Below, piece after piece: positions 1-6,309 of a stretch of DNA of 7,348 nucleotides. How positions within the stretch are numbered: the first letter of the stretch is position 1; every line of letters starts with the position of its first letter. Source of the DNA: an uncultured Saprospiraceae bacterium. GTDB taxonomy: Bacteria > Bacteroidota > Bacteroidia > Chitinophagales > Saprospiraceae. The notes beneath the pieces are model-generated. The model was not told the origin of the DNA. It saw only the letters and a program-made list of their open reading frames with translations, and did not search any database. The stretch spans positions 1 through 7,348 of the forward strand of contig CALBVQ010000047.1 of NCBI GenBank assembly GCA_937969485.1, in the 5' to 3' direction. Position numbers and translations under genes: made by a program.

Positions 1-89
1 AAAGACAAACTGTGATAATAATATATTCAAAAATTGAATCAAAGAAATTATGATAGGAGTCTCATTCATATTCCTACCATTTTAATTTT
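1..89. other. Gene-free AT-rich flank left of the palindromic repeat
   Basis: No reading frame with coding character is visible. The only structure is two short inverted repeats. ATTCAA / TTGAAT at 25-39 has a 3-nt loop. TAGGA near 55-59 could pair with TCCTA near 72-76. Both are short and AT-rich or loosely spaced, so I assign no function. The stretch probably continues an intergenic region or the end of a gene beyond the left edge. Confidence 0.4.
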
Positions 90-250
90 ATACCAATTCT
101 GTTTTAAGGTTTTACGTTATTTTCAAGAATTATTAAATCAATTACAAGGCAGAAAACGCAAGGATAGCCTTAGCTATCATGAGTATTTCTAACGAAGTAA
201 TTGCTTTTATAAACTTGAAAATATGAGAAATTCTAAAACAAAATTGGTAT
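90..250 (+). repeat. Palindromic MITE-like dispersed repeat, complete copy
   Basis: The 161-bp unit starts with ATACCAATTCTGTTTTA (90-106) and ends with TAAAACAAAATTGGTAT (234-250). These are 17-bp terminal inverted repeats with one mismatch. Further matched arm blocks lie inward: TATTTTCAAG opposite CTTGAAAATA, and CAATTAC opposite GTAATTG. At the exact centre is GATAGC-CTTA-GCTATC (163-178), so the whole unit can fold into one long imperfect hairpin. It has no useful open frame. The same unit recurs inverted at 7208-7348 with five mismatches in 141 bases, which shows that it is a dispersed element. Short size, terminal inverted repeats and lack of coding capacity suggest a MITE or similar non-autonomous element. 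No target-site duplication is clear. The mobilising enzyme, if any, is not in the window. Confidence 0.85.
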
Positions 251-369
251 TAGTAACTATCCCAGACTTACGATGCGAATAGATTCTACTAAACTATTGT
301 AGTGATACGCCCACGCAGATAGAATATGGAATGTTCTACAGAAATCTAAAATACAAGTTACAAGGTCTT
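251..369. other. Unassigned block next to the repeat; possible repeat or gene remnant
   Basis: This block lies between the right end of the palindromic repeat and another exact copy of its terminal 9-mer, ATACCAATT (370-378). On the minus strand a 36-codon frame is open from 367 to 260, between a TAA (370-368) and a TAG (259-257). It has no ATG. It reads as a plausible peptide (including SAWAYHYNSLVESIR) but is too short to call a gene. The block could be the decayed edge of a second repeat or of a mobile-element gene. Nothing in it proves either. Confidence 0.3.
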
Positions 370-378
370 ATACCAATT

Positions 379-531
379 AGCCTTTGGGGTCCCAACCCCT
401 CACCTTGTAAACCGACACCCAAGTTCACCGTAATAATCAAGTAATCCAGTAATCCAATAGTCCCTTGAACCCGCAGTAAGACAACTAACAGTTCAATAAT
501 ACACAATACTTTTCTTCACCTTAAAAACAAT
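379..531. other. Intergenic stretch with no recognisable feature
   Basis: Both strands are interrupted by stops and no start with a sensible frame is seen. A short tandem duplication, AGTAATCC twice, sits at 440-455. CACCTT at 517-522 could pair with AAGGTG at 539-544, competing with the terminator stem next to it. This sequence would be transcribed only after the terminator, so a regulatory role is doubtful. The stretch is somewhat more C-rich on the plus strand than its surroundings. Confidence 0.4.
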
Positions 532-570
532 ATAAGAAAAGGTGCGCCAGAAATCTCTTCCAACGCACCC
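532..570 (-). terminator. Intrinsic terminator of the small outer-membrane protein gene
   Basis: Read on the minus strand, GGTGCG (569-564), a 17-nt loop and CGCACC (546-541) form a 6-bp GC-rich stem. TTTTCTTAT follows it. The stem begins about 25 bp after the stop codon of the gene ending at 595, the usual place for a Rho-independent terminator. The loop is long and the T run has only four uninterrupted residues, so efficiency may be moderate. Confidence 0.65.
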
Positions 571-594
571 AGTAGTTTTAAGGAATTAATACCA

Positions 595-1152
595 TTAATC
601 CCAAGACCACCCAAATTTCAACTTCAATCCAGCATATGGGCCAGATAATTCTTGATCTGATAAGCCAGTTAAATTGCTTTCAGTAATAATTCTGTATCCA
701 CCATCAACCCCAATCTTCATCCATCGGAATACATTAAATTCCATGGTAACACTAGGTTGAAAAACATTGATGTTATCTAGTATCTCTTCGTTCGTAATAT
801 TTCCACGACCAGCATAAATATTAAATACTGGATGAAATGCTTTATGAGCCCAAGGCGAGTATCCTAGTGTCAGACCATTGGAGTTAAGGTCAAGGGTTCC
901 TAGGTTATTGTCGCTGAACTGAGCATTAAGACCGTCCCATCCAACTAGGACTTTCTTATTCAATTCAAATACGAAAAATCCATTTCTTGAAACACTAAAG
1001 TCGTCTTGAAAGGTGCTGATGTTATGCATATATCCTCCCCACACTCCAGTGACTGATATTCCTTTTCTTCCAAAAACAGTTTCATCTTTTTGGGCTTCAA
1101 CCGATACACAAACAGTAAAAAATAGGGCTAGTAGTAATAAGATCTTTTTCAT
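595..1152 (-). CDS. Small exported protein, probable outer-membrane beta-barrel
   Basis: The 185-residue protein begins with a clear Sec signal peptide: Lys2-Lys3, a Leu-rich core at residues 4-18, and likely cleavage after VEA at 20, leaving Gln21 at the mature N-terminus as is common in Bacteroidota. There is no lipobox cysteine at the cleavage site. The mature part has short stretches of alternating hydrophobic residues and many Gly and aromatic residues, for example 32-41, 106-114, 134-143, 146-156 and 172-184. It ends in KFGWSWD, which fits the last strand of a small barrel. Residues 145-185 (MKIGVDGGYR... then GLS-D-ELSGPYAGLKLKFGWSW) resemble a Bacteroidota protein family I know only as hypothetical. 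Function is unknown. The gene appears to stand alone: 145 bp separate it from the channel gene upstream, and a terminator follows it. A soluble periplasmic beta protein is the alternative. The ATG at 1152 is chosen because the signal peptide starts there. Confidence 0.8.
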   Translation of the reverse strand: MKKILLLLALFFTVCVSVEAQKDETVFGRKGISVTGVWGGYMHNISTFQDDFSVSRNGFFVFELNKKVLVGWDGLNAQFSDNNLGTLDLNSNGLTLGYSPWAHKAFHPVFNIYAGRGNITNEEILDNINVFQPSVTMEFNVFRWMKIGVDGGYRIITESNLTGLSDQELSGPYAGLKLKFGWSWD

Positions 1153-1297
1153 AAGTTTAATTTTAATTGGTTATATATTTTTGACAGAAAGGTTTGTCAG
1201 TCAATTGTAAAGACACAAATTTGACGAGAGGGTTACAATATAAGTTACGTGGAAGACTAGATTTTACGATGAATGAATCAATTCCCTCGACTAAAGA

Positions 1298-2257
1298 CTA
1301 AAGTATATCATATGAAGATAGTTTGTCAACATCTACTATTGTCTGATCCGAACTGTGCGAAGTCATTGGTTGGAATCGAGCAGAGTGCACAAGATCTTTT
1401 TCGAGATAAGAAGTCCTAACCTTTATTTTCTGATCAAAGACCTCATCAAAAGCAGAAATAAAAAGCAAGAACTCTACTCCTTGGATCGCACCTTTTTCAT
1501 TGAGGAGATTACAAGGTGAATCTTCGTCCACCACATGAATTATTGTCCAGCTAGTAGTAAGTAGACTTATTGAGGTAAGCTGAAGAGGTAATCTCTTATA
1601 TCTCCGCACCAGAACGCCATCATCTTGCTCAACATATGACATAATTAAGATAGCCTCCAATTCACTCAAATCGGTATTGGCTACGTTAGTGAGTCGAACA
1701 GTAAGTGAACTCTTGCCGTCTGCAGAATTCACCAAGATATTGTCACTGAATCGTATATCCACCTTAGAATTACTGAACCTACCATAAACTAGACCAGTTG
1801 CCACTGCGAAAAAGATCAAGCCTAGAAATGCTTCAAAGGAGGCCAAGGCATTTGTCAAAAAAGAATCAGGGCTTATCGCTCCATACCCCACAGTAGTGAA
1901 GGTTTGGGTACTAAACCAAAGACAATCCCACCATGATAATACTTCTTTGGAGGTCGCTAGACCATCCACACCTATACTATAATAAAATGTAGCAAAAATC
2001 ACATTCAAGAAAATATACCCGAAGAGAATTACCCCATAAAAAGTAATACTACGAAGCTTGACAAATTGCCTATACAGATTCCATCGCTTGGTACGAGCAA
2101 TTCCTACCATGCTCACGTTCAAGCTTCCATCCTTGTTCATAAGACGGATATTAGGAACAGAAAGATTGTCCGCAAATCCTAATTCTAGTAATCTTTCGTC
2201 GACCGACTTCTCGCTAGAATACAATTGAGATTTTGATTTTTTATCCTCTTTTGCCAT
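1298..2257 (-). CDS. Inward-rectifier-type (KirBac-like) potassium channel
   Basis: The 319-residue product would form a tetrameric K+ channel in the inner membrane. In order it has a cytoplasmic N-terminus (1-55), an amphipathic slide-helix region (about 56-70), TM1 (71-92), a pore helix starting at WWDCLWFSTQTF (109-120), the selectivity filter TTVGYG (121-126), TM2 (about 136-158, ending AVATGLVYGRFS) and a long beta-rich cytoplasmic domain. That domain shows Kir hallmarks: SKVDIRFSDNILV (164-176), WTIIHVVDEDSP (237-248), and FDEVFDQKIKVRTSYL (270-285) followed by ARFQPM. Length fits KirBac proteins of about 300-330 residues. The start is the ATG at 2257. The frame stays open to a TTG at 2362, but that extension runs into the divergent gene and lacks Kir similarity. 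A weak promoter-like pair, TTTC then TACCTTGG 19 bp later, sits just before the ATG. Gating ligand and physiological role cannot be read from sequence. Confidence 0.95.
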   Translation of the reverse strand: MAKEDKKSKSQLYSSEKSVDERLLELGFADNLSVPNIRLMNKDGSLNVSMVGIARTKRWNLYRQFVKLRSITFYGVILFGYIFLNVIFATFYYSIGVDGLATSKEVLSWWDCLWFSTQTFTTVGYGAISPDSFLTNALASFEAFLGLIFFAVATGLVYGRFSNSKVDIRFSDNILVNSADGKSSLTVRLTNVANTDLSELEAILIMSYVEQDDGVLVRRYKRLPLQLTSISLLTTSWTIIHVVDEDSPCNLLNEKGAIQGVEFLLFISAFDEVFDQKIKVRTSYLEKDLVHSARFQPMTSHSSDQTIVDVDKLSSYDIL

Positions 2258-2312
2258 ACCAAGGTAAATATGAAGATAAATTAACGAAATTTGTGCCTTC
2301 AAACACTCTAAG

Positions 2313-3254
2313 ATGAATCTAAATTTACCTTCTCCATTACAAAAAATACATGTCAATGACAAAGTGGGAGAAATATATATTAAAAGAGATGACTTGATTC
2401 ATCCTATGATCTCAGGAAATAAATGGAGGAAATTAAAGTTTCTAGTTGAGAGCTTTGAAGGAAAAAAGATTGTAACATATGGTGGAGCATATTCCAATCA
2501 TATCCTGGCAGTTGCAGCCTACTGTAACCAGTATGATATTCAGTCCGAAGCTTACATAAGGGGAGAAGAACTCCATGCTACGAATCCTACCCTAAGTTTG
2601 TGTAAAGAATTAGGAATGCGCTTTCATTTCATAGATAGAGACGCTTATAGAAACAAAACAACTTTGTTGAGATCGCAGTCAGCTTCCGTTATTGATGATC
2701 AGCTTGTAATTCCAGAGGGTGGCTCTACCCCATTTGTAAAGATTGGAATGAAGCAATTAGTAGATGAAATACGTGAAGAACTTGTTGAAAAGGAAAACCT
2801 ACATATGTATTGCTCATATGGTACAGGCGGAACTGCGTATGGAATTCTACACAATCTAACTTCCCTAGAAAGATTGACTGTGATTCCTGCAATAAAGGGA
2901 GTTACAGAGCAAAGGTTCTTGGAGAATTCACTTGTGCTAGATTGCGATATCAATACCGCATATGAAGTAGTTTACTATGAAGAGATGAAAAGGTATGCGG
3001 CGAAGGATATGAGGCTTTTTACATTCTGCGAGGAATTCTTAGGGACCCATAAGATCTTACTGGACCCTATCTACACGGCAAAAGTGATGTACTATATCAT
3101 GCACCACGAAAAAGCAACCAAAAGCACAAAGGTGTTGATTCATAGCGGTGGACTTCAAGCATGGAATGGATATTTCTTCCGCTTTCCAGAACTAAAGAAT
3201 GAACTTCCGCTAATATATGACTATATCAGAGCTAATGCCTTATCAATAGCTTGA
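2313..3254 (+). CDS. PLP-dependent ACC deaminase / D-cysteine desulfhydrase family protein
   Basis: This 313-residue protein belongs to the fold-type II PLP enzymes (tryptophan synthase beta superfamily). The N-terminus has IKRDDLIHPMISGNKWRKL (23-41), matching the family's KRDD...GGNKxRKL signature with Lys37 as the likely PLP Schiff-base lysine. GGAYSNH (57-63) corresponds to the substrate-binding GGxQSNH loop, SYGTGGT (168-174) to the phosphate-binding loop, and HSGG (277-280) to the C-terminal HTGG motif near the pyridine ring. Members open ACC to 2-oxobutanoate and ammonia, or cleave D-cysteine to pyruvate, sulfide and ammonia. Sequence by eye does not settle which. Many Bacteroidota homologues are labelled only by family, so D-cysteine or another D-amino acid is my guess and no gene symbol is given. 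The family is usually about 300-340 residues, so it is full length. It is the only plus-strand gene: divergent from the K+ channel (55 bp between starts) and convergent with purN, overlapping it by 34 bp. Confidence 0.88.
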   Translation: MNLNLPSPLQKIHVNDKVGEIYIKRDDLIHPMISGNKWRKLKFLVESFEGKKIVTYGGAYSNHILAVAAYCNQYDIQSEAYIRGEELHATNPTLSLCKELGMRFHFIDRDAYRNKTTLLRSQSASVIDDQLVIPEGGSTPFVKIGMKQLVDEIREELVEKENLHMYCSYGTGGTAYGILHNLTSLERLTVIPAIKGVTEQRFLENSLVLDCDINTAYEVVYYEEMKRYAAKDMRLFTFCEEFLGTHKILLDPIYTAKVMYYIMHHEKATKSTKVLIHSGGLQAWNGYFFRFPELKNELPLIYDYIRANALSIA

Positions 3255-3790
3255 GGGAAAAAATCATATTCTAACTTTTGGACTTTAGCAGCAATTTCTT
3301 CAGGAGAATCAGTAGGGCTAAGTTGACATGATTCTTGTAAAATAACTTCTCCTTCGTCGTATTTTTCATTGACGTAGTGAACTGTTATTCCAGAACTACT
3401 CTCATTATTGGATTTTACAGCAGTGTGAACATGCATTCCATACATTCCTTTCCCGCCATATGCAGGTAAAAGTGCAGGATGGATGTTTATTATGCGCTTG
3501 GGGAAAGACTCGATAAGATAAGCCGGGATAAGCAGCAGAAAGCCCGCAAGGACGATAAGGTCAATCTCTAAACTTTTTAAGATCGCTAGTAATTTGACTC
3601 CATCCACAAATTCCTTCTTACCCATGACTACAACGGGGATTTTCAATCGCTTGGCGCGTTGAATCACGAATGCATCGTACTTGTTAGTAAAAATTAAGGA
3701 AACCTCAACATTTGAGGAGGGCTTGAAGTAAGAATGAATATTCTCTGCATTGGAACCGCTTCCACTTGCAAAAATTGCAATACGTTTCAT
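3221..3790 (-). CDS. purN: Phosphoribosylglycinamide formyltransferase PurN
   Basis: PurN moves a formyl group from 10-formyltetrahydrofolate to GAR, the third step of de novo purine synthesis, in the cytoplasm. The 189-residue protein starts with the nucleotide-binding strand MKRIAIFASGSGSN (GSGSN at 10-14). It carries the catalytic triad expected from E. coli PurN: Asn102 and His104 in INIHPALLPAY, and Asp145 in YDEGEVI. LAGFLLLIP (81-89) is the folate-pocket strand, and KGMYGMHVH (114-122) is the following substrate loop with the conserved His. Length is normal for bacterial PurN. The ATG at 3790 lies 4 bp after the stop of the DUF4835 gene, so it is probably translated from the same transcript and is the last gene of the operon. 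Its final ten or so codons lie antisense to the end of the PLP-enzyme gene. No terminator is seen directly after its stop. Confidence 0.96.
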   Translation of the reverse strand: MKRIAIFASGSGSNAENIHSYFKPSSNVEVSLIFTNKYDAFVIQRAKRLKIPVVVMGKKEFVDGVKLLAILKSLEIDLIVLAGFLLLIPAYLIESFPKRIINIHPALLPAYGGKGMYGMHVHTAVKSNNESSSGITVHYVNEKYDEGEVILQESCQLSPTDSPEEIAAKVQKLEYDFFPQAIDKALALI

Positions 3791-3794
3791 CAGT

Positions 3795-4700
3795 CTATCT
3801 TCTTAGTGGCTGAAACACTGCGGTTCTATATGGATCTATTCCTACCATGATATCATAAACCACAATCTTTTCTGCTCGATCTGCCGCGAGATAGATTTCT
3901 AAGATTTCATCATGTTTGCTATCGCTAAACATCTGCACATACATAGCATTAGGATAAGATTCACTAGCTCTTTGAATAGACTTCAAAGCTGACAGCATAA
4001 TAGCTTTTCCTTTTGCTGGATCCTCGTGCATTATGTCAAGGCCTTTCCTGTGGTATGTGTATAGAGCCTCACGCATGGTTTTTAGTCGAGGGTTTAGAAT
4101 ATTTTCTACCATCCAGTATCGACTTCTTTTTCTATTTCCTCCTCCTGGAGACCAGCCTGCACTTAATTGAACATCACTCGGTAGTGACAATATCATATTA
4201 TTTACAATACTAAAATACTTCTCACCGCCATACTTGGAAAACGAATCGTAGTCCATGCCAATGATTGTATAAGCATAGAAAGTAAGTAGTGCAGACAAGT
4301 TATCAAAGTACTTTTCTTCGCTATTTCTTATCGGTTGATTTTCTATATAGGTAAAAGAGGCAGATTCTTTGTAATTTAAAAGAGTGGTTTTCTGTGTAGA
4401 ATTAAAGATAGGACGGATAGACTGGATAGTAAAATCAGCGGTAAAGGAATTATTTCCATCTTCATTAGTGATCGCAATTAGTAAGTTTCCCTCTATTCGC
4501 TCCTCAGTCTCAAAATCATCATTTGTCCACTTCGTCGAATTAAGGAATTCTTGAATTTCCGCTTCCATAAGGGTGATAACTCTGGGATCTGTAGTATTCA
4601 AGTTGGGCGCTTGTACACTTACTGAAATATTTAATTCTTGCCCGCTTATTTGAACTACTGTCAAAAGCATCAAAACAAATACAAAAATATTCTTAGTCAT
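3795..4700 (-). CDS. porD: DUF4835 family protein, type IX secretion PorD-type
   Basis: The 301-residue protein has a signal peptide (MTKNIFVFVLMLLTVVQISG, likely cleavage before Gln21) and is probably periplasmic or outer-membrane associated. It shows features I associate with the Bacteroidota family DUF4835: W58 and DDFETEERIEGNLLIAI (61-77), IQSIRPIFN (92-100), the helix LSALLTFYAYTIIGMDYDSFSKYGG (135-159), GWSP (182-185), then FR-like MREALYTYHRKGLDIM (209-224) and FSDSKHDEILEIY (258-270). The family is annotated in some genomes as type IX secretion protein PorD. I recall that name from annotation practice, and its mechanism is not settled, so the symbol is less certain than the family. 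Position directly after coaBC is typical. The ATG at 4700 is preferred over the TTG one codon earlier at 4703. The gap to coaBC is 50 bp, the longest in the cluster. Confidence 0.82.
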   Translation of the reverse strand: MTKNIFVFVLMLLTVVQISGQELNISVSVQAPNLNTTDPRVITLMEAEIQEFLNSTKWTNDDFETEERIEGNLLIAITNEDGNNSFTADFTIQSIRPIFNSTQKTTLLNYKESASFTYIENQPIRNSEEKYFDNLSALLTFYAYTIIGMDYDSFSKYGGEKYFSIVNNMILSLPSDVQLSAGWSPGGGNRKRSRYWMVENILNPRLKTMREALYTYHRKGLDIMHEDPAKGKAIMLSALKSIQRASESYPNAMYVQMFSDSKHDEILEIYLAADRAEKIVVYDIMVGIDPYRTAVFQPLRR

Positions 4701-4750
4701 CAATTTGTGAATTTTATCTATTAACCCCTCAAAAGGCTCATTTACCTACA

Positions 4751-5938
4751 TCATAACGCATGCACAAGGGCATCTATTATATTTCTTGCTGCTTTTTTCT
4801 TACTCATCAAAGGATGCGCTTCAACTAGTCCATTCTCATCGTAGATACTTATCTTATTAGTATCATGACCGAAACCAGCACCCTTATCTGCAAGTGTATT
4901 CAGCACTATAAAATCAAAATTTTTCTTCTTTAATTTAGCTTGTGCATTTACACTTCCGTTCTGGGTTTCCAGAGCAAAACCTACATGAATTCTGCTACCT
5001 TTGATTACACCAAGTGTCTTAGCTATGTCAGTAGTTCGCATGAGTGGTACCTTAAGATCGTCATCAGCCTTCTTGATTTTTTGATCAGAAACACTTGCGG
5101 GCTTGTAATCAGCAACTGCGGCTGCAAAGATCACAATGTCAGCATTCTCGAAATTCTGCTTCACAGCTTCGTACATATCCTCTGCACTGCGAACTTTTAT
5201 CGTCACATACTCTTCAGTTGTGGTAATTGGGCTTGGGCCCAAAACCAAAGTGACGTTGGCACCTCTTTCAGCGCAAGCTTCGGCTACAGCAATTCCCATC
5301 TTACCTGTACTTCTATTTCCAATATATCTTACTGGATCTAAATCTTCATAAGTGGGCCCGGCAGTAACAATTACATTTTTGCCAATCAAATCTTGGGAAA
5401 CCGCAAAATGGTCCTGCAATATCTGGACAATATCTTCAGGTTCCGCCATCCTGCCATTTCCACTCAATCCACTGGCAAGTTCACCATTACCTACGTCAAT
5501 CATTCGGTTACCGTATGATTTTAATTTCTTTATATTATTCTTAGTCGAGGGATGTACCCACATGTCTAAATCCATCGCCGGAGCAAAGTAAATAGGACAT
5601 TTAGCAGATAGATAACAGGCGATTACCATATTATCGGCAATACCATTTGCCAATTTCGCCAAGGTTGTTGCTGTTGCTGGTGCAACTAACATTAGATCAG
5701 CCCAAAGGCCTAGATCTACGTGATTATTCCAGCTGTCACCAGAACTCACATCACTAAACACTTGATTCTTGGAAAGTGTAGAAAAGCTGAGAGCAGAAAC
5801 AAAGTCTGTAGAGGCAGGTGTCATGATGACTCGTACCTCAGCTCCTTGCTTTATCAATAAACGGGTAAGTATCAAACTTTTGTAAACAGCTATTGAGCCG
5901 CTGACTGCAAGTAATATCTTCTTACCCTGTAATTGCAT
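4751..5938 (-). CDS. coaBC: Bifunctional CoaBC (Dfp): PPC synthetase / PPC decarboxylase
   Basis: CoaBC joins cysteine to 4'-phosphopantothenate (CoaB) and decarboxylates the product (CoaC, FMN-dependent) in coenzyme A synthesis. The 395-residue protein is full length. CoaC covers about 1-180: ILLAVSGSIAVYK (8-20) for FMN binding, catalytic His73 in NNHVDL, VAPATATTLAKLANGIADN (85-103), APAMDLDMW (119-127), and the clamp GELASGLSGNGRMAEP (152-167). CoaB covers about 186-395: VIVTAGPTYEDLDPVRYIGN (189-208) continuing to RSTGKMG, with Asn208 at the acyl-CMP-binding position, FAAAVADYKP (271-280), and KIKK (287-290) with Lys289 matching the essential lysine. Two CoaC positions differ from E. coli Dfp. 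The PxMN asparagine is Asp (PAMD), and the clamp cysteine of the ACGD motif is Ser (ASGL). I believe both are common in Bacteroidota. The start lies 19 bp after the rpoZ stop. Confidence 0.96.
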   Translation of the reverse strand: MQLQGKKILLAVSGSIAVYKSLILTRLLIKQGAEVRVIMTPASTDFVSALSFSTLSKNQVFSDVSSGDSWNNHVDLGLWADLMLVAPATATTLAKLANGIADNMVIACYLSAKCPIYFAPAMDLDMWVHPSTKNNIKKLKSYGNRMIDVGNGELASGLSGNGRMAEPEDIVQILQDHFAVSQDLIGKNVIVTAGPTYEDLDPVRYIGNRSTGKMGIAVAEACAERGANVTLVLGPSPITTTEEYVTIKVRSAEDMYEAVKQNFENADIVIFAAAVADYKPASVSDQKIKKADDDLKVPLMRTTDIAKTLGVIKGSRIHVGFALETQNGSVNAQAKLKKKNFDFIVLNTLADKGAGFGHDTNKISIYDENGLVEAHPLMSKKKAARNIIDALVHAL

Positions 5939-5957
5939 GGTAATTAGTTCTTAACTA

Positions 5958-6308
5958 TTATTTTTCAGTTGGAGTCTCTACCTCCTGATTTCTATAGCTA
6001 TAATCTAAACGGTCGTTTAAGAACTCATCTGTAGCAATAAGTACTGGATTAGGAAGTCTCTCGTAAAATTTCGAAATCTCGATCTGCTCTTTATTTTCCT
6101 GCACTTCTTCGATTGTCTCAGAAGTAACAGCAAATTCTTTCAACTTAGAATGTAGTTCTTCTCTTAGATCTACTGAAAGTTGATTTGCTCTCTTAGTGAT
6201 AATCGTTAGTACTTCGTAAATATTTCCTGTTACCGCTGCAAGTCCTTTTACATCACGAGGTGATACATTAGGGTCTAAACCTTGAACTTTACTTTTTATA
6301 TCTGACAT
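5958..6308 (-). CDS. rpoZ: RNA polymerase omega subunit, Bacteroidota type
   Basis: The 116-residue protein is the omega (Rpb6-like) subunit, which helps fold and hold the beta' subunit of RNA polymerase. The core is VTGNIYEVLTIITKRANQLS (26-45), equivalent to the conserved helix of omega (NRFDLVLVAARRARQM in E. coli). It is followed by a charged helix (46-80) and a C-terminal part with FYERLPNPVLIATDEFLNDRLDY (81-103), typical of the phylum's longer omega. The tail is polar. The ATG sits one base after the bamD stop codon (TAA-T-ATG). An AAAGGA stretch inside the end of bamD may serve as ribosome binding site, so translation is probably coupled. Omega between bamD and coaBC is the usual Bacteroidota arrangement, which supports the call despite low similarity to proteobacterial omega. 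Confidence 0.9.
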   Translation of the reverse strand: MSDIKSKVQGLDPNVSPRDVKGLAAVTGNIYEVLTIITKRANQLSVDLREELHSKLKEFAVTSETIEEVQENKEQIEISKFYERLPNPVLIATDEFLNDRLDYSYRNQEVETPTEK

Positions 6309-6309
6309 A

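Noticed and set aside
440..455. Two tandem copies of AGTAATCC
   Set aside because: Two 8-bp units are too few for a CRISPR array or a functional tandem repeat, and chance is likely.
517..569. Riboswitch-like alternative pairing around the terminator (CACCTT with AAGGTG against GGTGCG with CGCACC)
   Set aside because: The competing strand would be transcribed after the terminator hairpin and T run, so it could not control termination in the usual way.
1013..1210. 65-codon plus-strand frame opposite the signal-peptide end of the small outer-membrane gene
   Set aside because: It has no homology cue, no promoter, and lies antisense to a gene with a clear signal peptide.
1153..1297. Promoter for the small outer-membrane gene
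   Set aside because: The best -7 candidate (TACAATTG on the minus strand) has one mismatch and no TTTG at the right distance, so it is not listed. A promoter must exist here or the gene is read from the channel gene.
2258..2362. N-terminal extension of the K+ channel by 35 residues to a TTG
   Set aside because: The added part overlaps the start of the divergent gene, begins with TTG and has no Kir-like sequence. The ATG at 2257 gives a normal KirBac length.
4940..5341. 133-codon plus-strand frame inside coaBC
   Set aside because: It is antisense to a well-conserved gene, with Cys/Ser-rich composition and no recognisable motif. It is a shadow frame, as are the other open frames opposite coaBC, bamD, the DUF4835 gene and the PLP enzyme.
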